Shown one piece after another: positions 46,379 to 56,599 of a stretch of DNA of 64,000 bases. The notes beneath the pieces are model-generated. The model searched no databases. It was not told the DNA's origin and saw only the letters and a program-made list of their open reading frames with translations. Made by a program: the position numbers and the translations under genes. How positions within the stretch are numbered: position 1 is the first letter of the stretch; each line of letters opens with the position of its first letter. Source of the stretch: Ulva prolifera (taxonomy: Eukaryota; Chlorophyta; Ulvophyceae; Ulvales; Ulvaceae); the NCBI GenBank assembly GCA_023078555.1, contig CM041203.1, positions 2,433,481-2,497,480 on the forward strand. The letters are read 5' to 3'.

Positions 46379-47429
46379 TCAGCTTGTTACCTGCTGTCCT
46401 AAGCTTGTGGATCTCAGGATGGTGAGCTGTGCTGGCTGCAGGCGCAGTCCTGGGAGGGCTGCCAGTGTGCTGCCATGCTCGGGAACTAATGCAAACTGAG
46501 GGGGGCATGGCAGCCATGGCGAGCACTCCGGGTCATCTACCCTGGGGCATAGTGACAGGGAGATAGTGCCATTGTCCTCCTCTCCGCTGCCATGCTCAGA
46601 CACGGGACTTGACGTGACTTGCAGCTCAGGCGGGCAAGCGGAGCCTTGCCCACTCAGCGGTGGGGGGCCTTCAGAGCATCGGGCCTGCAGCATGGCGGTA
46701 CCTCGGACCCAATCTCAAAAGCGGAACGTGCGCCTGCAGCTGTGCACAGCATGCTGACAACACGGACGATACTGGCATGCATGCAGCACCAGCGGGAACA
46801 GCTGCAGGCAGCCATGATGGGTGTGATCTGCGGGCGCCTGTCCCTTGGGCTCTGATGTTCAAGCTGACGTTGCGGCTTCGGCGGCAACAGCAATGTACAC
46901 ATGTGAACCAGTGTTGGGTCGCTTTGCAGCATTTCCAGGACTGCTACCCAGAAATTAGACCTGAATATTCGGAATTTCTCTATGTGATCGGGCCAGATGA
47001 CCCAACACTGCTGTGAACATGCGCATCTGCAGTGTCGCGGACCTGCAAGCTGTGGCTGATCCGAGTCAGGCTCTGGCAGCTGGTGGCCATCCCGGAGCAG
47101 CGCGCCTGGAGCCCGCAGCCCTTCTGGCAGCCACCGGTTCTGGCTGTGCATGCATATGCGCGGCAGGTGGCCACGGCGGTGGCCACGGCGGCGGCGATGC
47201 AGAGGGCAGAGGTGTGGGGCATCACAACGAGGTCGACGAGAGCCCCCAGGGCGATTGCCAGCACCGTGCTTGCCATCGTTGCCGCCAGACAGATCATGGC
47301 AACGTAGGCAACAAAGAGGCTGGTCCTGAAGCCTGAGCTTGGCCGCTGGCCAGCGTGCCGGCACGTGTGCTGTGCCAAGTCAGCAGCTGCTTGAGCTAGG
47401 TAGATATTCCTGCATCTCCAACTCAACAT
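46379..47429 (-). CDS. Weak candidate gene with hydrophobic segments
   Basis: A minus-strand frame at 47429-46980 contains SLFVAYVAMICLAATMASTV and further hydrophobic residues through ALVDLVVMPHTSALCIAAAV, consistent with two membrane spans. A second frame at 46693-46379 (EGPPPLSGQGSACPPELQVT, DDPECSPWLPCPPQFALVPE) follows a CTGCAG acceptor and could be a downstream exon. I could not fix the splice sites between them, and there is no recognised family. Confidence 0.3.
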
Positions 47430-48340
47430 CTTTCATGAGTGTTTAATGCAACTGTTTGATCGTTACGATACTTACAAATCGTTACCGCCTCACGTCGACG
47501 ATGGATGTCACAGGTATGGCCATAGCTACAGCTAGTACACGGTAGTGAAAGAGGCGCACATGTCAAAAACTAGAGAGACTCTGTCACGTATGTTGTGCGG
47601 ATCTGCTTGATGGATTGCAGTGGCGATAGCTACGGGCTCTGAAGCTGTAGCGCGTTGATGCCAGTGTGTGGCAGCTAGAACTGTTTCGGATCCGACCATG
47701 GGTCTGAGTGGGAGTGCGCATATGCATATGGCGACATGCAGCGAAGAGACTTTGTGCCCGCGGATCGCTATGTCTCTAAAATACCTGCTCGCGATCAAGA
47801 TCATCGAGTTGAGCCTTCCAGTGTGTGCACTATCTGTCCACAACTCCGCTTGCTACATGCACACCTGCGGCAGTGCACCGGAGCTCCCTCGAGATGTCGC
47901 CGGTTTGCATGCAGCTGTCTGTGCATGCAGCGCGTCAAATGCATGCCGTATTCACGATTCGATCCAAGATTACTGCGGGTGAGCTATGTCGATACATCGA
48001 GGTAGATCGACCGCTACGACGTGTGATCGACGTGGCATGCGTGGCGCGCAGCTGCGCGCAGTTTGCGAAGCCGTGGCGCAAACTAGCCTGCGCGTATTCC
48101 TACGCAGCTCAGCCCCCCGACACACTACATACGCACGCGCAATGTTCACATGTTCACTTACAAGCCCCGCTAGCGATCTAAATATTCAATCTTGCAACAG
48201 AGTATATTCGAACACAACCTTCAGCGCCCAAGATAAAATATCCCACCGTTCCACGTGCTGCTATCTCTGAGATACTTCCAGAATCGACCGCAGCATGGCT
48301 ATTTAAGCCCCTACCATCGGTTCGACAGCCACCATGCTGT
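47430..48340. promoter_or_regulatory. Promoter-like relic upstream of the broken collagen-like copy
   Basis: 47980-48240 is diverged but alignable with 60500-60700 and with the array promoter. Shared words are GATACATCGAGGT, TATTCCTACGCAGC and CAGCCCCCCGA. The TATA element of the intact genes is degraded here to CACTACATACG. 47430-47970 holds nothing recognised. Confidence 0.5.
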
Positions 48341-48402
48341 TCGCTCAATTCAATGCGGCTTCGACCTTATAATCATGCCCCATGTCGCCACACCCTGGCT
48401 CG

Positions 48403-48490
48403 TACAGTAAAAGTAAATCTGAATTAACTGAGCCATATCCTGTTGAACATTGACAACTCCGACCTAACAGGACCACATATGCCGATCGCG
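48403..48490 (-). repeat. Dispersed short repeat A, copy inside the collagen-like relic
   Basis: On the plus strand it runs AAAAGTAAATCTGAATTAAC, TGAGCCATATCC, GAACATTGACAACTCCGACC and GGACCACATATGCC. It replaces the region where the intact genes have their tiny first intron. Confidence 0.7.
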
Positions 48491-48590
48491 TGCAGGATCC
48501 ACGTGCACGCAACAGGCCCGACGCCGGGTGGGCGCCCATCCACACGACCGCCATGGCCCCCTTGAAGACAGCCGAACTCGAGGGCGAGAA

Positions 48591-48634
48591 CGAACGCGGC
48601 ATTCTTATGCTGCAGCATAAGAATGCCGCGTTCG
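48591..48634. repeat. 44-bp perfect palindrome
   Basis: CGAACGCGGCATTCTTATGC then, after the dyad TG|CA centre, its exact reverse complement to 48634. It has no counterpart in the other collagen-like copies. A perfect hairpin with no loop is rare in chromosomal DNA. Confidence 0.9.
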
Positions 48635-49282
48635 CAGCTACTAGTATTGCAAGTGGCCACCGGCATCCACTGGCTGCTCAACTTTAACGCGAAGGAGTCA
48701 TCCCACTGGCCCGAATCGAAGGCGAGGGCAACGAGGGTGGCATGGGCGACGGGCCAGAACTTCTTGAAGGCAACATGGGCACTGAAAGGGTGACAAGGGC
48801 AGCGAGGGCAACGAAGGGGTGATGTGTGACGAGGGCAGTGAAGGTGGCGCGAGTGACGAAAGGGTGAAGGGTGACGAGGGCAGCGAGGGCAATGAAGGGG
48901 TGAGCGGTGACGAGGGCAGCGAGGATGACAAGGGCAACGAAGGGACGGGGGGTGACGAGGGCCGCAAGGGTGGCGAGGGTGACGAGGGCGACGAAGCGGC
49001 GGACGGCCACAAAGGCGATGTGGATGCCAGCGGTGTGTATGATGCCAAGGTGGCCTGGCCTAGCCCTGCCAGCGCACAGTCGAGTGAGATCCAGGTGGCC
49101 ACGCTGTGTGGTGTGCCGCTGTTGACGTCTCAGGGGGCCGCTTCCACGCCCCGCCGCAGCGCCAGTGTGCAGATTGACAGCATCTGTGGAGTGCCACTGT
49201 TTAGCCTGAGGGCAACGCCTGTCATGAGTGCCAGTGATAGTGTGCAGATTGACAGCATCATGATCTGTGGAGTGTTTGCCAG

Positions 49283-49440
49283 CCGCGACGTGCAAGTATG
49301 TATGTAGTTACAAAGGACAGAGGCCGGGCAGCGAGCCGTTGCCAGGAATACACACGCAAATCCACTCACGCAGTCATGGCACTAGGCCGGGCACGAGCAC
49401 GTACCACAGCTCGGCCGCGACGTGCAAGTATGTATGTATG
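49283..49440 (-). repeat. Dispersed short repeat B, copy 2, with duplicated GCCGCGACGTGCAAGTATG flank
   Basis: The word GCCGCGACGTGCAAGTATGT occurs at about 49283 and again at about 49413, either side of a ~110-bp insert related to 2177-2265. The right copy runs into a pure ATGT/GTAT run. The arrangement looks like an insertion with a duplicated target and a CATA tail, read on the minus strand. Confidence 0.55.
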
Positions 49441-49453
49441 TATGTATGCATGA

Positions 49454-52400
49454 TTACATAGCCGTATCCATTTGGACATTGACAACTCCGAAATCCGGGA
49501 CCGAAAGAGGCATCCAAGCAACATGCTGCCGCAAACTCTGACTTGCGCCACAGAATGCAACAACACGAGCCAATTCACCGAGAGGGGACGGGCGATTTGC
49601 AACACCCGACACCCCAGCATCACCACCAACACCATCAACACCGACAATAAGCACAACCGCTACATCAGACCACGAAACACCAGAGGCACTGTCATAAGGA
49701 CCTGGCCGTGCGAGCAACTGCCGCACCAAAACCGCAACGGCGGAGACATGCCGATCACGATGTGCCACTGGGACAGGTGGCAGAACTGCCCCGATGGGTG
49801 CACGTGCGATGTAGGATGTGAAGACATCAGCAGCACGTGAATATTCCAAATGCTTTTCACTACGGTGCCTACACAAGAAAGGAGACAGACCCGAACGAGC
49901 AGACATTAGCACACGCACAAGACCGGGCTCAACGGAGTCCATAAACGGGGCTAGTGACCCTAGTTCGTGTGTTATCACACCACGCAACCACTCTCCAGTG
50001 ACCTTATTGTCGCGACCACGCTTCTCAAATCGTTGTTCAAGGTATGCCAACCACATGACAGCCACGACCTTCTCACGGGTAAGATTTGAGTACGTGATTG
50101 TGAGAGGGCTTTGTTTGGACGGCTGATCATGCATGCCGAGACGTTTGGACACCCTGGGTGGCCCACGTCGGCGGCGATGCTCAGGCTCGGGTGGAGCCTG
50201 TAAGGCAAGTCTGATGTGTGCATATCGTTTCAGTTCTGCCGCAATGGCCGTGATGCGGGAATGAAAGTCCCCGCCCACCCCCGGCCCCCGTTGAGAGTGA
50301 CCCCGAATCGCGGTGGATTCCACCGCAACCGGGAATCGCTCCGCCCCCATGTGTGTCAGCTTTGCGTACCAGCAAAGTTTAGCTGCCTTGATCATTGAGC
50401 TCACAGGCAGGAGGCCCGTGTCGGAAAAAAGAATCTCCTCCCTGCAATCGAACTGGTGCAGACCAAACACCATGCGGATTGCCTTTTTACAGATGGTATC
50501 AAGTTTGTCGAGTTCAGTTTTTGGGCCAATCCATACCTCAGCCCCATACAAAGCAGGAGTATATATGAACGCATAAACAAGGCGGAGCCGGGCGGTCACC
50601 GGGAGGTAGTGGCAACGCAGCACTGGCCGCCACGCGCCAAGTGCCTTGTTCATCTTTGCGCGTACATGATGCATATGTTCAGACCAAGAGCCATTTGACT
50701 GGAAGAAAACACCCAAGTATTTGTAGGTGTGAACAGTCTCCAACTGCGACCCCCGCAGCTGGAAGACAACTGGTGCGCCGCCCTGCGGCTGATTGAACAC
50801 CATAGTTTTAGACTTCAACACATTTGGTAAGGAGCGCCATTGAAACAACCATTTATCGATTGTATCAATATGTCCCTGAAGCCCTGCCGGTGTCAAGGAC
50901 ATTGCATTGACATCATCTGCATAAGTGAGTCCGGAAATTTTATCGGTGTCTGGTGAGTCAAGGGGAATGCAGTGTTCTTTTGGACGGGTGTGCAGTGTTG
51001 CAAGCAGATCATCAATGAACACATCAAAGAGAATGGTTGACAGGGGGTCGCCCTGGCCGACCCCGAGGGTGATGGGGAAGTATGGTGATTCCTGGTCTTG
51101 GAAGCGCACCCTCGATTTCGTGTTGGAGAGCATGTGTGCGATGACCCGACCGAGGCGGCCTGTCACTCCTTTCTGGAGTAGTTTGTACAACAGACCGTCG
51201 CGCCACACAGTATCATATGCTTTCCGGATGTCCAGGAAGAAAGCATAAAGTGGAGTGTCCGCCGCGGCGGCCGCCCGGACAATGCGTGCAAAGGTGTGGA
51301 CATGGTCTACACAGCCGCGATCCTCGCGGAATGCGGCTTGGGACTCATGGAGGGTTATATTGTTTTGGAGGCGGGACCTGAGTAGTGTGCTGAAAAGCTT
51401 CCGGAATATTGAAAGCAGTGTGATACCCCGGTAGTTGGAGGGGTCTGTTGCATCCCCGGCTTTGTGGAGGCTTACAATTGTTCCGAGTGACCACGCATTG
51501 GGAATGGTTTCGTGCGTCCAGCATAAATTGAGGAGCTGCAGGACGACGGTTTGCAATTGCGGCCCCCCGGCCTTCAGCAGTTCGCAGATGATATCATCGT
51601 GGTCTGCGGCTTTCCAGTTGTGCATTGTAGCAAGTGCTTGTTGAAGTTCGTGAAGTGTGAAGGCATCATCCATCTCTTGGTTGTGTTGAGGCTCATTTTG
51701 GCGCCATGCGTGCAATGTGTCTCTGACATGTGCATCAGTTTGCTCGCAGAATGCGGCATGTGGGACCGGGTTCATTTCAGATTGGTAGTGATTCGAGAAA
51801 ACCTGCATCACTGTGTCTATATTATCAGTGGGGACTCCCCCAGACATAACAGAAGGCACGGGGTGCTCGGCCGTCGAGCCACCCCTGGTTAGCAGTTTCA
51901 ACAAACGTTTCGCAGACACCCATGAAACTTTAGACTCAAGTCCTGGCGTGCACGTTGTAGAGACATGGTTGGCTTGCTGTTTGGTGTATGCACGTTTAAG
52001 ATCGCGTTTCAGCTGGTTCTTTGCACCTCGGCGTTGCTGGAATGCTAGCTTGTCAGTGTCGCTGCCGGTCCGGCAATGTGTCTCATGAAGGGTCCAGCAT
52101 TCGCGTCTGAGGTCTGCATATTCTTTGTTCCACCATTGCACGCGATGAGTCCGTACCTGGTGTTTCCCAAAGCATTGCTCTCCTGCGGTACGTAGGATGT
52201 TTGCCAGGGCAGATGTGAAAGTGTTGGCAGCTTCAGCATGCGGCATGCTACATGAGTCCATGTCGTGCAGCAACTGCGCAAGGGGCGCTTGCAGGGCTGT
52301 CTCAAATTTTGCGACTGTCTCCTCGTTGTGCATTGCTTTCCTATTCCACCGTTTTTTGTGTGATCGGGCGCAGTTGCGCTTGCTTCTGTGTGTGGCATGT

Positions 52401-54163
52401 GGCAGTGACAGTGATAGTGTGAGCAGCGCGTGATCAGAGAGACACTGCCCAGCAGAGTGGATTGCAGGTGCACTGCAACGGTCCCTACATGCAGAGCTCG
52501 TCAGACAGTAGTCAACAACAGAGGTGCCGCCGGCATGCATGCATGTCGGCGAAAAGGCAGTGTGGTTGTGCATGACATGCATGTTGCATTGTTCTACCAT
52601 GTTTATTAGGCGACAGCCCTGTGAGTTACGGAACGTTTCATTATGTAGTGGAATATGATGTGAGTTTTGTGCATTCCCAATCCTGGCGTTGAAGTCCCCG
52701 CACACAATGATGTGGAATCCCTTGTCAGTCAAGTAGTGTATGTCGTGTGTGAGAGCTTCCAGCTCAGCAGCAAACCTGTCGCTGTCTGCAGGACGGGCGT
52801 GTGCCACCGGCCGAATGTATACACTTCCGATTGCAGTCTTGGTTGTGTGTCTGCCGGCGCACAATTGTACCCAGGTCGTCTGATGATTTTTCTTGGAACC
52901 CCAGGATAGTGTGTGTGTAAGGTGTGACAGTGTGTCTTTCACAATGATGCCTGTGCCGCCGCCGGTCCTTGTTTGAGTTGTGTATCCCGGAGCACCATAT
53001 GCAGTATACCCGTGCGCGGCAAGCATAGAAGTTTTCTCTGTGTCCGACAAGTCGCACCAGGTTTCTTGGACTGAACAAATGTCCACATGTTTTGATGACA
53101 GAAATGCACAAACATCCACATGTTTAGATGACAAGGATTGTGTAAACATACCATTCACATTTAAGCTTCCAAGCGTGACACATGTTGGTGCTTTAGATAT
53201 ACCCGCCTGGTTGTCATGTGCAGAGGCGAGAGGTGCAAAGCGGTTGGCCGCGGTTGCAGGTTCGGTGGTGGTAGGGTGGGGGCGAGCGCGGAGTGGTTTG
53301 TTCCGGCCATCGCCTTGTGGATACATCATGTATGTGAGTTCTATTTTGGTAGAGGGAGCCGTGCGGCAGCCCCGAGGAAGCAGTGCCTCTGAGCATGCTT
53401 GGGCAAAAGGAACCACGCCCTGTGCGATAATTTTCGCGATGTCGAGTCTTCTGTAGACGGACAACAGGAGGAATGGCTGCCCAGTTGTTTTATTTCTGTG
53501 TCGTGTACGGTGGGCGGCCTGAAGCATTGAGAGGGTGGCGCTGTGTGAGGTCACGGAGAGGAATGCGCCCGTGTGGCAGACAACGTCACAAGGGCCAAAG
53601 AAAGAGAACACTACGCGATTTGGTGGCACAACTTGCATCACCTCCTCATGCTCATTGTGCTGCTGATGCCTTATGCCGGTTTGTTGCATCACAGGCGCGT
53701 TCACTGTCTCAGTCATAGAGAGTCGTGTTGGAGGGGAGAGGACCAGGCTGTTGCGGTACGGATCGAAAACGAGCATGCGCACATGGACAACTACGCACGT
53801 GGCTGTGCGACATTGCACCAGCCACCACATACTAGTCAAGCAGACACCAGAATGGGGGAGGGGGAGGACACCGCCCGCCCCCCAACATAACCACACCATC
53901 AAAACAGACCGCGCAGGAGACTGCAACACGTAGCACCGAGAACACTTGACAGCACTTCCACGTACGGATGCCCAACAAGGGCTCCCCAGCCCAGTGTACC
54001 CACGCGGAATACAGAGCAGAGACGCCACACACCGGACTGTAGGAGCCGGAACCCAGACCAGACACCACACCCCACGACGCACACCGGACTGTAGGAGCCG
54101 GAACCCAGACCAGACACCACACTCCACAACACAGCTACTGCCTCGCACCAACAAGCCCGGCAT
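49454..54163 (-). CDS. LINE polyprotein: APE endonuclease and reverse transcriptase, 1,569 codons open
   Basis: The frame is open without a break. Residues ~1-150 translate tandem repeats and are doubtful; a more likely start is the Met near residue 150 (MTETVNAPVMQQ). Residues ~180-300 are an unassigned N-terminal region. Residues 330-585 are the APE-type endonuclease with SLNVNG (333), VQETW (365), GDFNARIG (489), VVDYCLTS (549) and LSDHALL (575). Residues ~690-760 form a basic linker. Residues 890-1160 are the reverse transcriptase with NYRGITLLS (910), QAAFREDRG (942), FFLDIRKAYD (975), GVGQGDPLS (1034), YADD (1081-1084) and YKYLGVFF (1148). A ~400-residue tail follows, with no RNase H motif seen. 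The last ~15 codons read into the repeat-A-like 3' end. Catalytic residues are all present, so the element may be recent. Confidence 0.92.
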   Translation of the reverse strand: MPGLLVRGSSCVVECGVWSGFRLLQSGVRRGVWCLVWVPAPTVRCVASLLCIPRGYTGLGSPCWASVRGSAVKCSRCYVLQSPARSVLMVWLCWGAGGVLPLPHSGVCLTSMWWLVQCRTATCVVVHVRMLVFDPYRNSLVLSPPTRLSMTETVNAPVMQQTGIRHQQHNEHEEVMQVVPPNRVVFSFFGPCDVVCHTGAFLSVTSHSATLSMLQAAHRTRHRNKTTGQPFLLLSVYRRLDIAKIIAQGVVPFAQACSEALLPRGCRTAPSTKIELTYMMYPQGDGRNKPLRARPHPTTTEPATAANRFAPLASAHDNQAGISKAPTCVTLGSLNVNGMFTQSLSSKHVDVCAFLSSKHVDICSVQETWCDLSDTEKTSMLAAHGYTAYGAPGYTTQTRTGGGTGIIVKDTLSHLTHTLSWGSKKNHQTTWVQLCAGRHTTKTAIGSVYIRPVAHARPADSDRFAAELEALTHDIHYLTDKGFHIIVCGDFNARIGNAQNSHHIPLHNETFRNSQGCRLINMVEQCNMHVMHNHTAFSPTCMHAGGTSVVDYCLTSSACRDRCSAPAIHSAGQCLSDHALLTLSLSLPHATHRSKRNCARSHKKRWNRKAMHNEETVAKFETALQAPLAQLLHDMDSCSMPHAEAANTFTSALANILRTAGEQCFGKHQVRTHRVQWWNKEYADLRRECWTLHETHCRTGSDTDKLAFQQRRGAKNQLKRDLKRAYTKQQANHVSTTCTPGLESKVSWVSAKRLLKLLTRGGSTAEHPVPSVMSGGVPTDNIDTVMQVFSNHYQSEMNPVPHAAFCEQTDAHVRDTLHAWRQNEPQHNQEMDDAFTLHELQQALATMHNWKAADHDDIICELLKAGGPQLQTVVLQLLNLCWTHETIPNAWSLGTIVSLHKAGDATDPSNYRGITLLSIFRKLFSTLLRSRLQNNITLHESQAAFREDRGCVDHVHTFARIVRAAAAADTPLYAFFLDIRKAYDTVWRDGLLYKLLQKGVTGRLGRVIAHMLSNTKSRVRFQDQESPYFPITLGVGQGDPLSTILFDVFIDDLLATLHTRPKEHCIPLDSPDTDKISGLTYADDVNAMSLTPAGLQGHIDTIDKWLFQWRSLPNVLKSKTMVFNQPQGGAPVVFQLRGSQLETVHTYKYLGVFFQSNGSWSEHMHHVRAKMNKALGAWRPVLRCHYLPVTARLRLVYAFIYTPALYGAEVWIGPKTELDKLDTICKKAIRMVFGLHQFDCREEILFSDTGLLPVSSMIKAAKLCWYAKLTHMGAERFPVAVESTAIRGHSQRGPGVGGDFHSRITAIAAELKRYAHIRLALQAPPEPEHRRRRGPPRVSKRLGMHDQPSKQSPLTITYSNLTREKVVAVMWLAYLEQRFEKRGRDNKVTGEWLRGVITHELGSLAPFMDSVEPGLVRVLMSARSGLSPFLCRHRSEKHLEYSRAADVFTSYIARAPIGAVLPPVPVAHRDRHVSAVAVLVRQLLARPGPYDSASGVSWSDVAVVLIVGVDGVGGDAGVSGVANRPSPLGELARVVAFCGASQSLRQHVAWMPLSVPDFGVVNVQMDTAM
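54029..54123. repeat. 52-bp tandem repeat, two units, at the LINE 5' end
   Basis: ACCGGACTGTAGGAGCCGGA and the following bases to GACACCACAC occur twice with a 52-bp offset and very few differences. Confidence 0.9.
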
Positions 54164-54511
54164 AAGGCCGGGCGCGCGCTACTCGCGCACCGGACCCGGA
54201 GATGGAGAAGTCGCCCGGAAGGGCGTTTTGAATCATGCACTGTGCTTTTGTTGTGAACACTCTGGGCCGGGCAGCTGGCATCGGGACACAGCGGCCGCAC
54301 GAGTCAGACCCCAAGAGCATTGTGGTGTGCGTGCAAAAAGCAGGACAGGTCAGTAACGTGGTACGCCGTCTTCGGGGGTGGCGGGCTTCCGCCAGCTACG
54401 CCCTCAGGCTGTCTACTCGGGAGGGCAGCGAACGAGGCTACTCTTATGAGGCCCTCTCCACCCTTAATTCGGAGAGCGCGACATAGCACACAGAACCCCC
54501 ACCGAACCACC

Positions 54512-54620
54512 CACTTGACCGTGAGCTGCCAGGGACACCCACGTGGGACAAGCGCTTGGCTCGTACAGCCCGTTTGACCGTGGGAGTTTGCCAGGCACAC
54601 TCACGTGGGACAAGCATTGG
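54512..54620. repeat. ~59-bp tandem repeat, two diverged units
   Basis: Each unit has TTGACCGTG, GCCAGG, CAC and CACGTGGGACAAGC in order. Identity is about 75 percent. It is probably part of the LINE 5' region. Confidence 0.75.
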
Positions 54621-54999
54621 GCGTGCGTCAGGGCATCCGCCGGGATCCCCCCCAGACTTTGCACGTTTCGCGGTCTGCTCGCCACACACACACAGACTGT
54701 GATGACTACAAGTGTATGCACTGGCTCGGGCCTGCGGGCCCAACAACATGCGCTACAGTCGTACATCAGGCGTAGCCGCACAGCAAGAACGCTGACGGCA
54801 CGGGCTCGCGGAGCCTGAACATCGCGGAGCCCGTAAACAAAAGGAAAAGGCACACAATAACTGTCTTTGAGCGGCAACATGCCGCGCAGTTCGGCGTCTT
54901 GGCATTGCTAGCACAGCCCGAAACTAAACATCGCGGCGCGAGAAGACACACACTCACGCAGCTACCGTGTGCTCGTGCAACTGCCCGCCAGAATCGGGA

Positions 55000-56590
55000 A
55001 TCAGATGTTATAAGCGAGATGGTATGCATTCTGTGGGTGTGAAACGGGCAAAGCATGTAGAAACAAGCAGTGCGCAATAGTTCGGCAACCACGCAGCACA
55101 GCTACGGCGTCGGCAATGGGTGTTGCCGGACCAAGCTGGCCAGGAACGCACAACATAACACAATAAAACATCTAACGTGGGATCTGTGAGTTCTGGCACC
55201 TGGGATGACTTCTGGTTGCGATAGTTGCCGAGAGTGCCTCGTCTGGACTCGAGCGCAGCCTCATCGTCGCATCGTCACTGCCCGCGGGCGAACGCCGAAA
55301 GACACAAAAACAGAAACTAAGACTCAACAAGAAAACCTATCGCGTGATCAAGTTCGTGTCCGTGTCGCGGTAGCCGGTCCGCTCCCCTGCCGAGAGCGTT
55401 TAGCACATCATAGCCATGGTAATCATAGATGTGAAGATGTGATGATGACGTGTACTCGATGTGTACTCGAGCATGTGATGATGACGTGTACTCGAGCAAG
55501 TGTCCAGTGGTAGAGCGGTCTCATCACCGGACTGCCACACATGCTCGTGAGTGGCTGCTGTGAATGTTCGTGACCATGGAGTATAGACGGACTGCGCCAT
55601 GGTGTGAGCTGCTATACCTCAACATGCACGAAGGTGTCGAACCTACCCAGTGGCGCCATGACGCCTAACTACTGGAGACATATGTAGTTTAGCTGCAATG
55701 CATTGCAGCTAAACCTGAATCACTCGTACCAGCTTATGCAGCCATCCGATGGATTGGCCCTTCCTTTTACGACCATATGCACACATTGCGTACGCACTCC
55801 AAATCTGGCATGCGTACGCTATGTGTGTGAAGTGTTACAAGGATACTATGTGTGTGTATAGTTGCTTAAGGAATTGATCATGTAGATGAGTGAACAGAGT
55901 GAATGCCACACATGCCGGATCAATGAACGAGAAGACATTGAGTTGATCTGCTGACTGGTGACAGTGCAATCAAGAAGGACTCGTGTGTGCTTATCGTATG
56001 AGAATTCTCATTTAAACCATTTCTCCACACAGGATCCTAGTGGCATAATGCCAGTGGGCCATGAAGGTGGTTCCTGGCCTCACCGAGCAGACGTCTGTGC
56101 AGCTTTTAAGTCAGCAAGGTTTTTCAAGAGGTCATGATGCATGTGGGCTTTACTTGTCGTGTGCATGAGGCCGGCTGGAGATAAGAAAGCGAGCCTGTAG
56201 ATGATCGGACAGCGTGTCATCCAATTCTCCGTGATACATCGCAGTTGTAAACAGCCCCGACTCCCCCTGACATGTGCATGTAATACGACGTGAGCACACC
56301 TGTCGAGTGGCGACGTCACAGTCGTGACAGGCGCCGTGTCAGCCATGCCTACAGCTGACGACGCTGGTCAGTCCAGCATCAGTCCACTGGCTATCAACTA
56401 CTTTACAGGCTCACAAACAGGTAGACCATAATAACAAACGTTCTGACGCTGTGATTTTCGCTACAACGAGGATTACAGCTGATTGTAGCAAGAGCCTCAG
56501 TGCCACGTCTGCTGAAGTTGTGCAACGCATGCTGCAGCGCTGCTATGCCATGCCTATCGGCTGTGCATCAGTGCGCTTGAACTGCTGTGC
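55000..56590. other. Gene-poor stretch between LINE and gene X relic
   Basis: It contains a short tandem repeat at about 55437-55497 (GATGATGACGTGTACTCGA-type units, ~30 bp apart). Shortly after comes CCAGTGGTAGAGCGGTCTCA, which resembles the D-arm of a tRNA but lacks a complete cloverleaf. No gene is supported. Confidence 0.4.
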
Positions 56591-56599
56591 ATCAGCGTA

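Larger units (their letters stand above)
48344..49290 (+). pseudogene. Broken collagen-like protein gene
   Basis: It starts like the intact copies with CACC ATG CTG TTC GCT CAA, then is interrupted after about 60 bp by a copy of repeat A (48403-48490). It resumes with GTGCAGGATCC...CAACAGGCCC, followed by GCCATGGCCCCC, at 48494. The Gly-X-Y region is readable from about 48819 (GDEGSEGNEGVSGDEGSEDD), as is the C-terminal VATLCGVPLLTSQG and QIDSICGVPLF. The gene is cut off at about 49280, where repeat B begins, so the GDILGIPVFGAG end is absent. There are frameshifts in the N-terminal part and a 44-bp palindrome inside it. Confidence 0.8.
49440..55000 (-). mobile_element. Non-LTR retrotransposon (LINE), long and apparently coding-complete
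   Basis: The element's body is the reading frame 54163-49454. Its 3' end on the minus strand lies near 49440-49500, followed by a CATA microsatellite tail. Its 5' end is not defined. Two sets of short tandem repeats (52-bp period at 54029-54123; ~59-bp period at 54512-54620) lie in or before the start of the frame and look like a repeat-bearing 5' untranslated region. No separate ORF1 with a zinc knuckle was found upstream. The clade was not determined. There are no long terminal repeats. Confidence 0.85.

Noticed and set aside
49454-54163. Retrovirus or LTR element as identity of the reverse transcriptase
   Set aside because: There is an APE-type endonuclease before the polymerase, no protease, integrase or gag, and no terminal repeats; this is a LINE.
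54163-55100. Separate LINE ORF1 upstream of the polymerase frame
   Set aside because: The minus-strand frames here translate tandem repeats and show no zinc knuckle, RRM or coiled coil.
55490-55575. tRNA gene (CCAGTGGTAGAGCGGTCTCA)
   Set aside because: The D-arm-like word is good, but I could not form a 7-bp acceptor stem or a proper TTC arm, so at most a tRNA-derived remnant.
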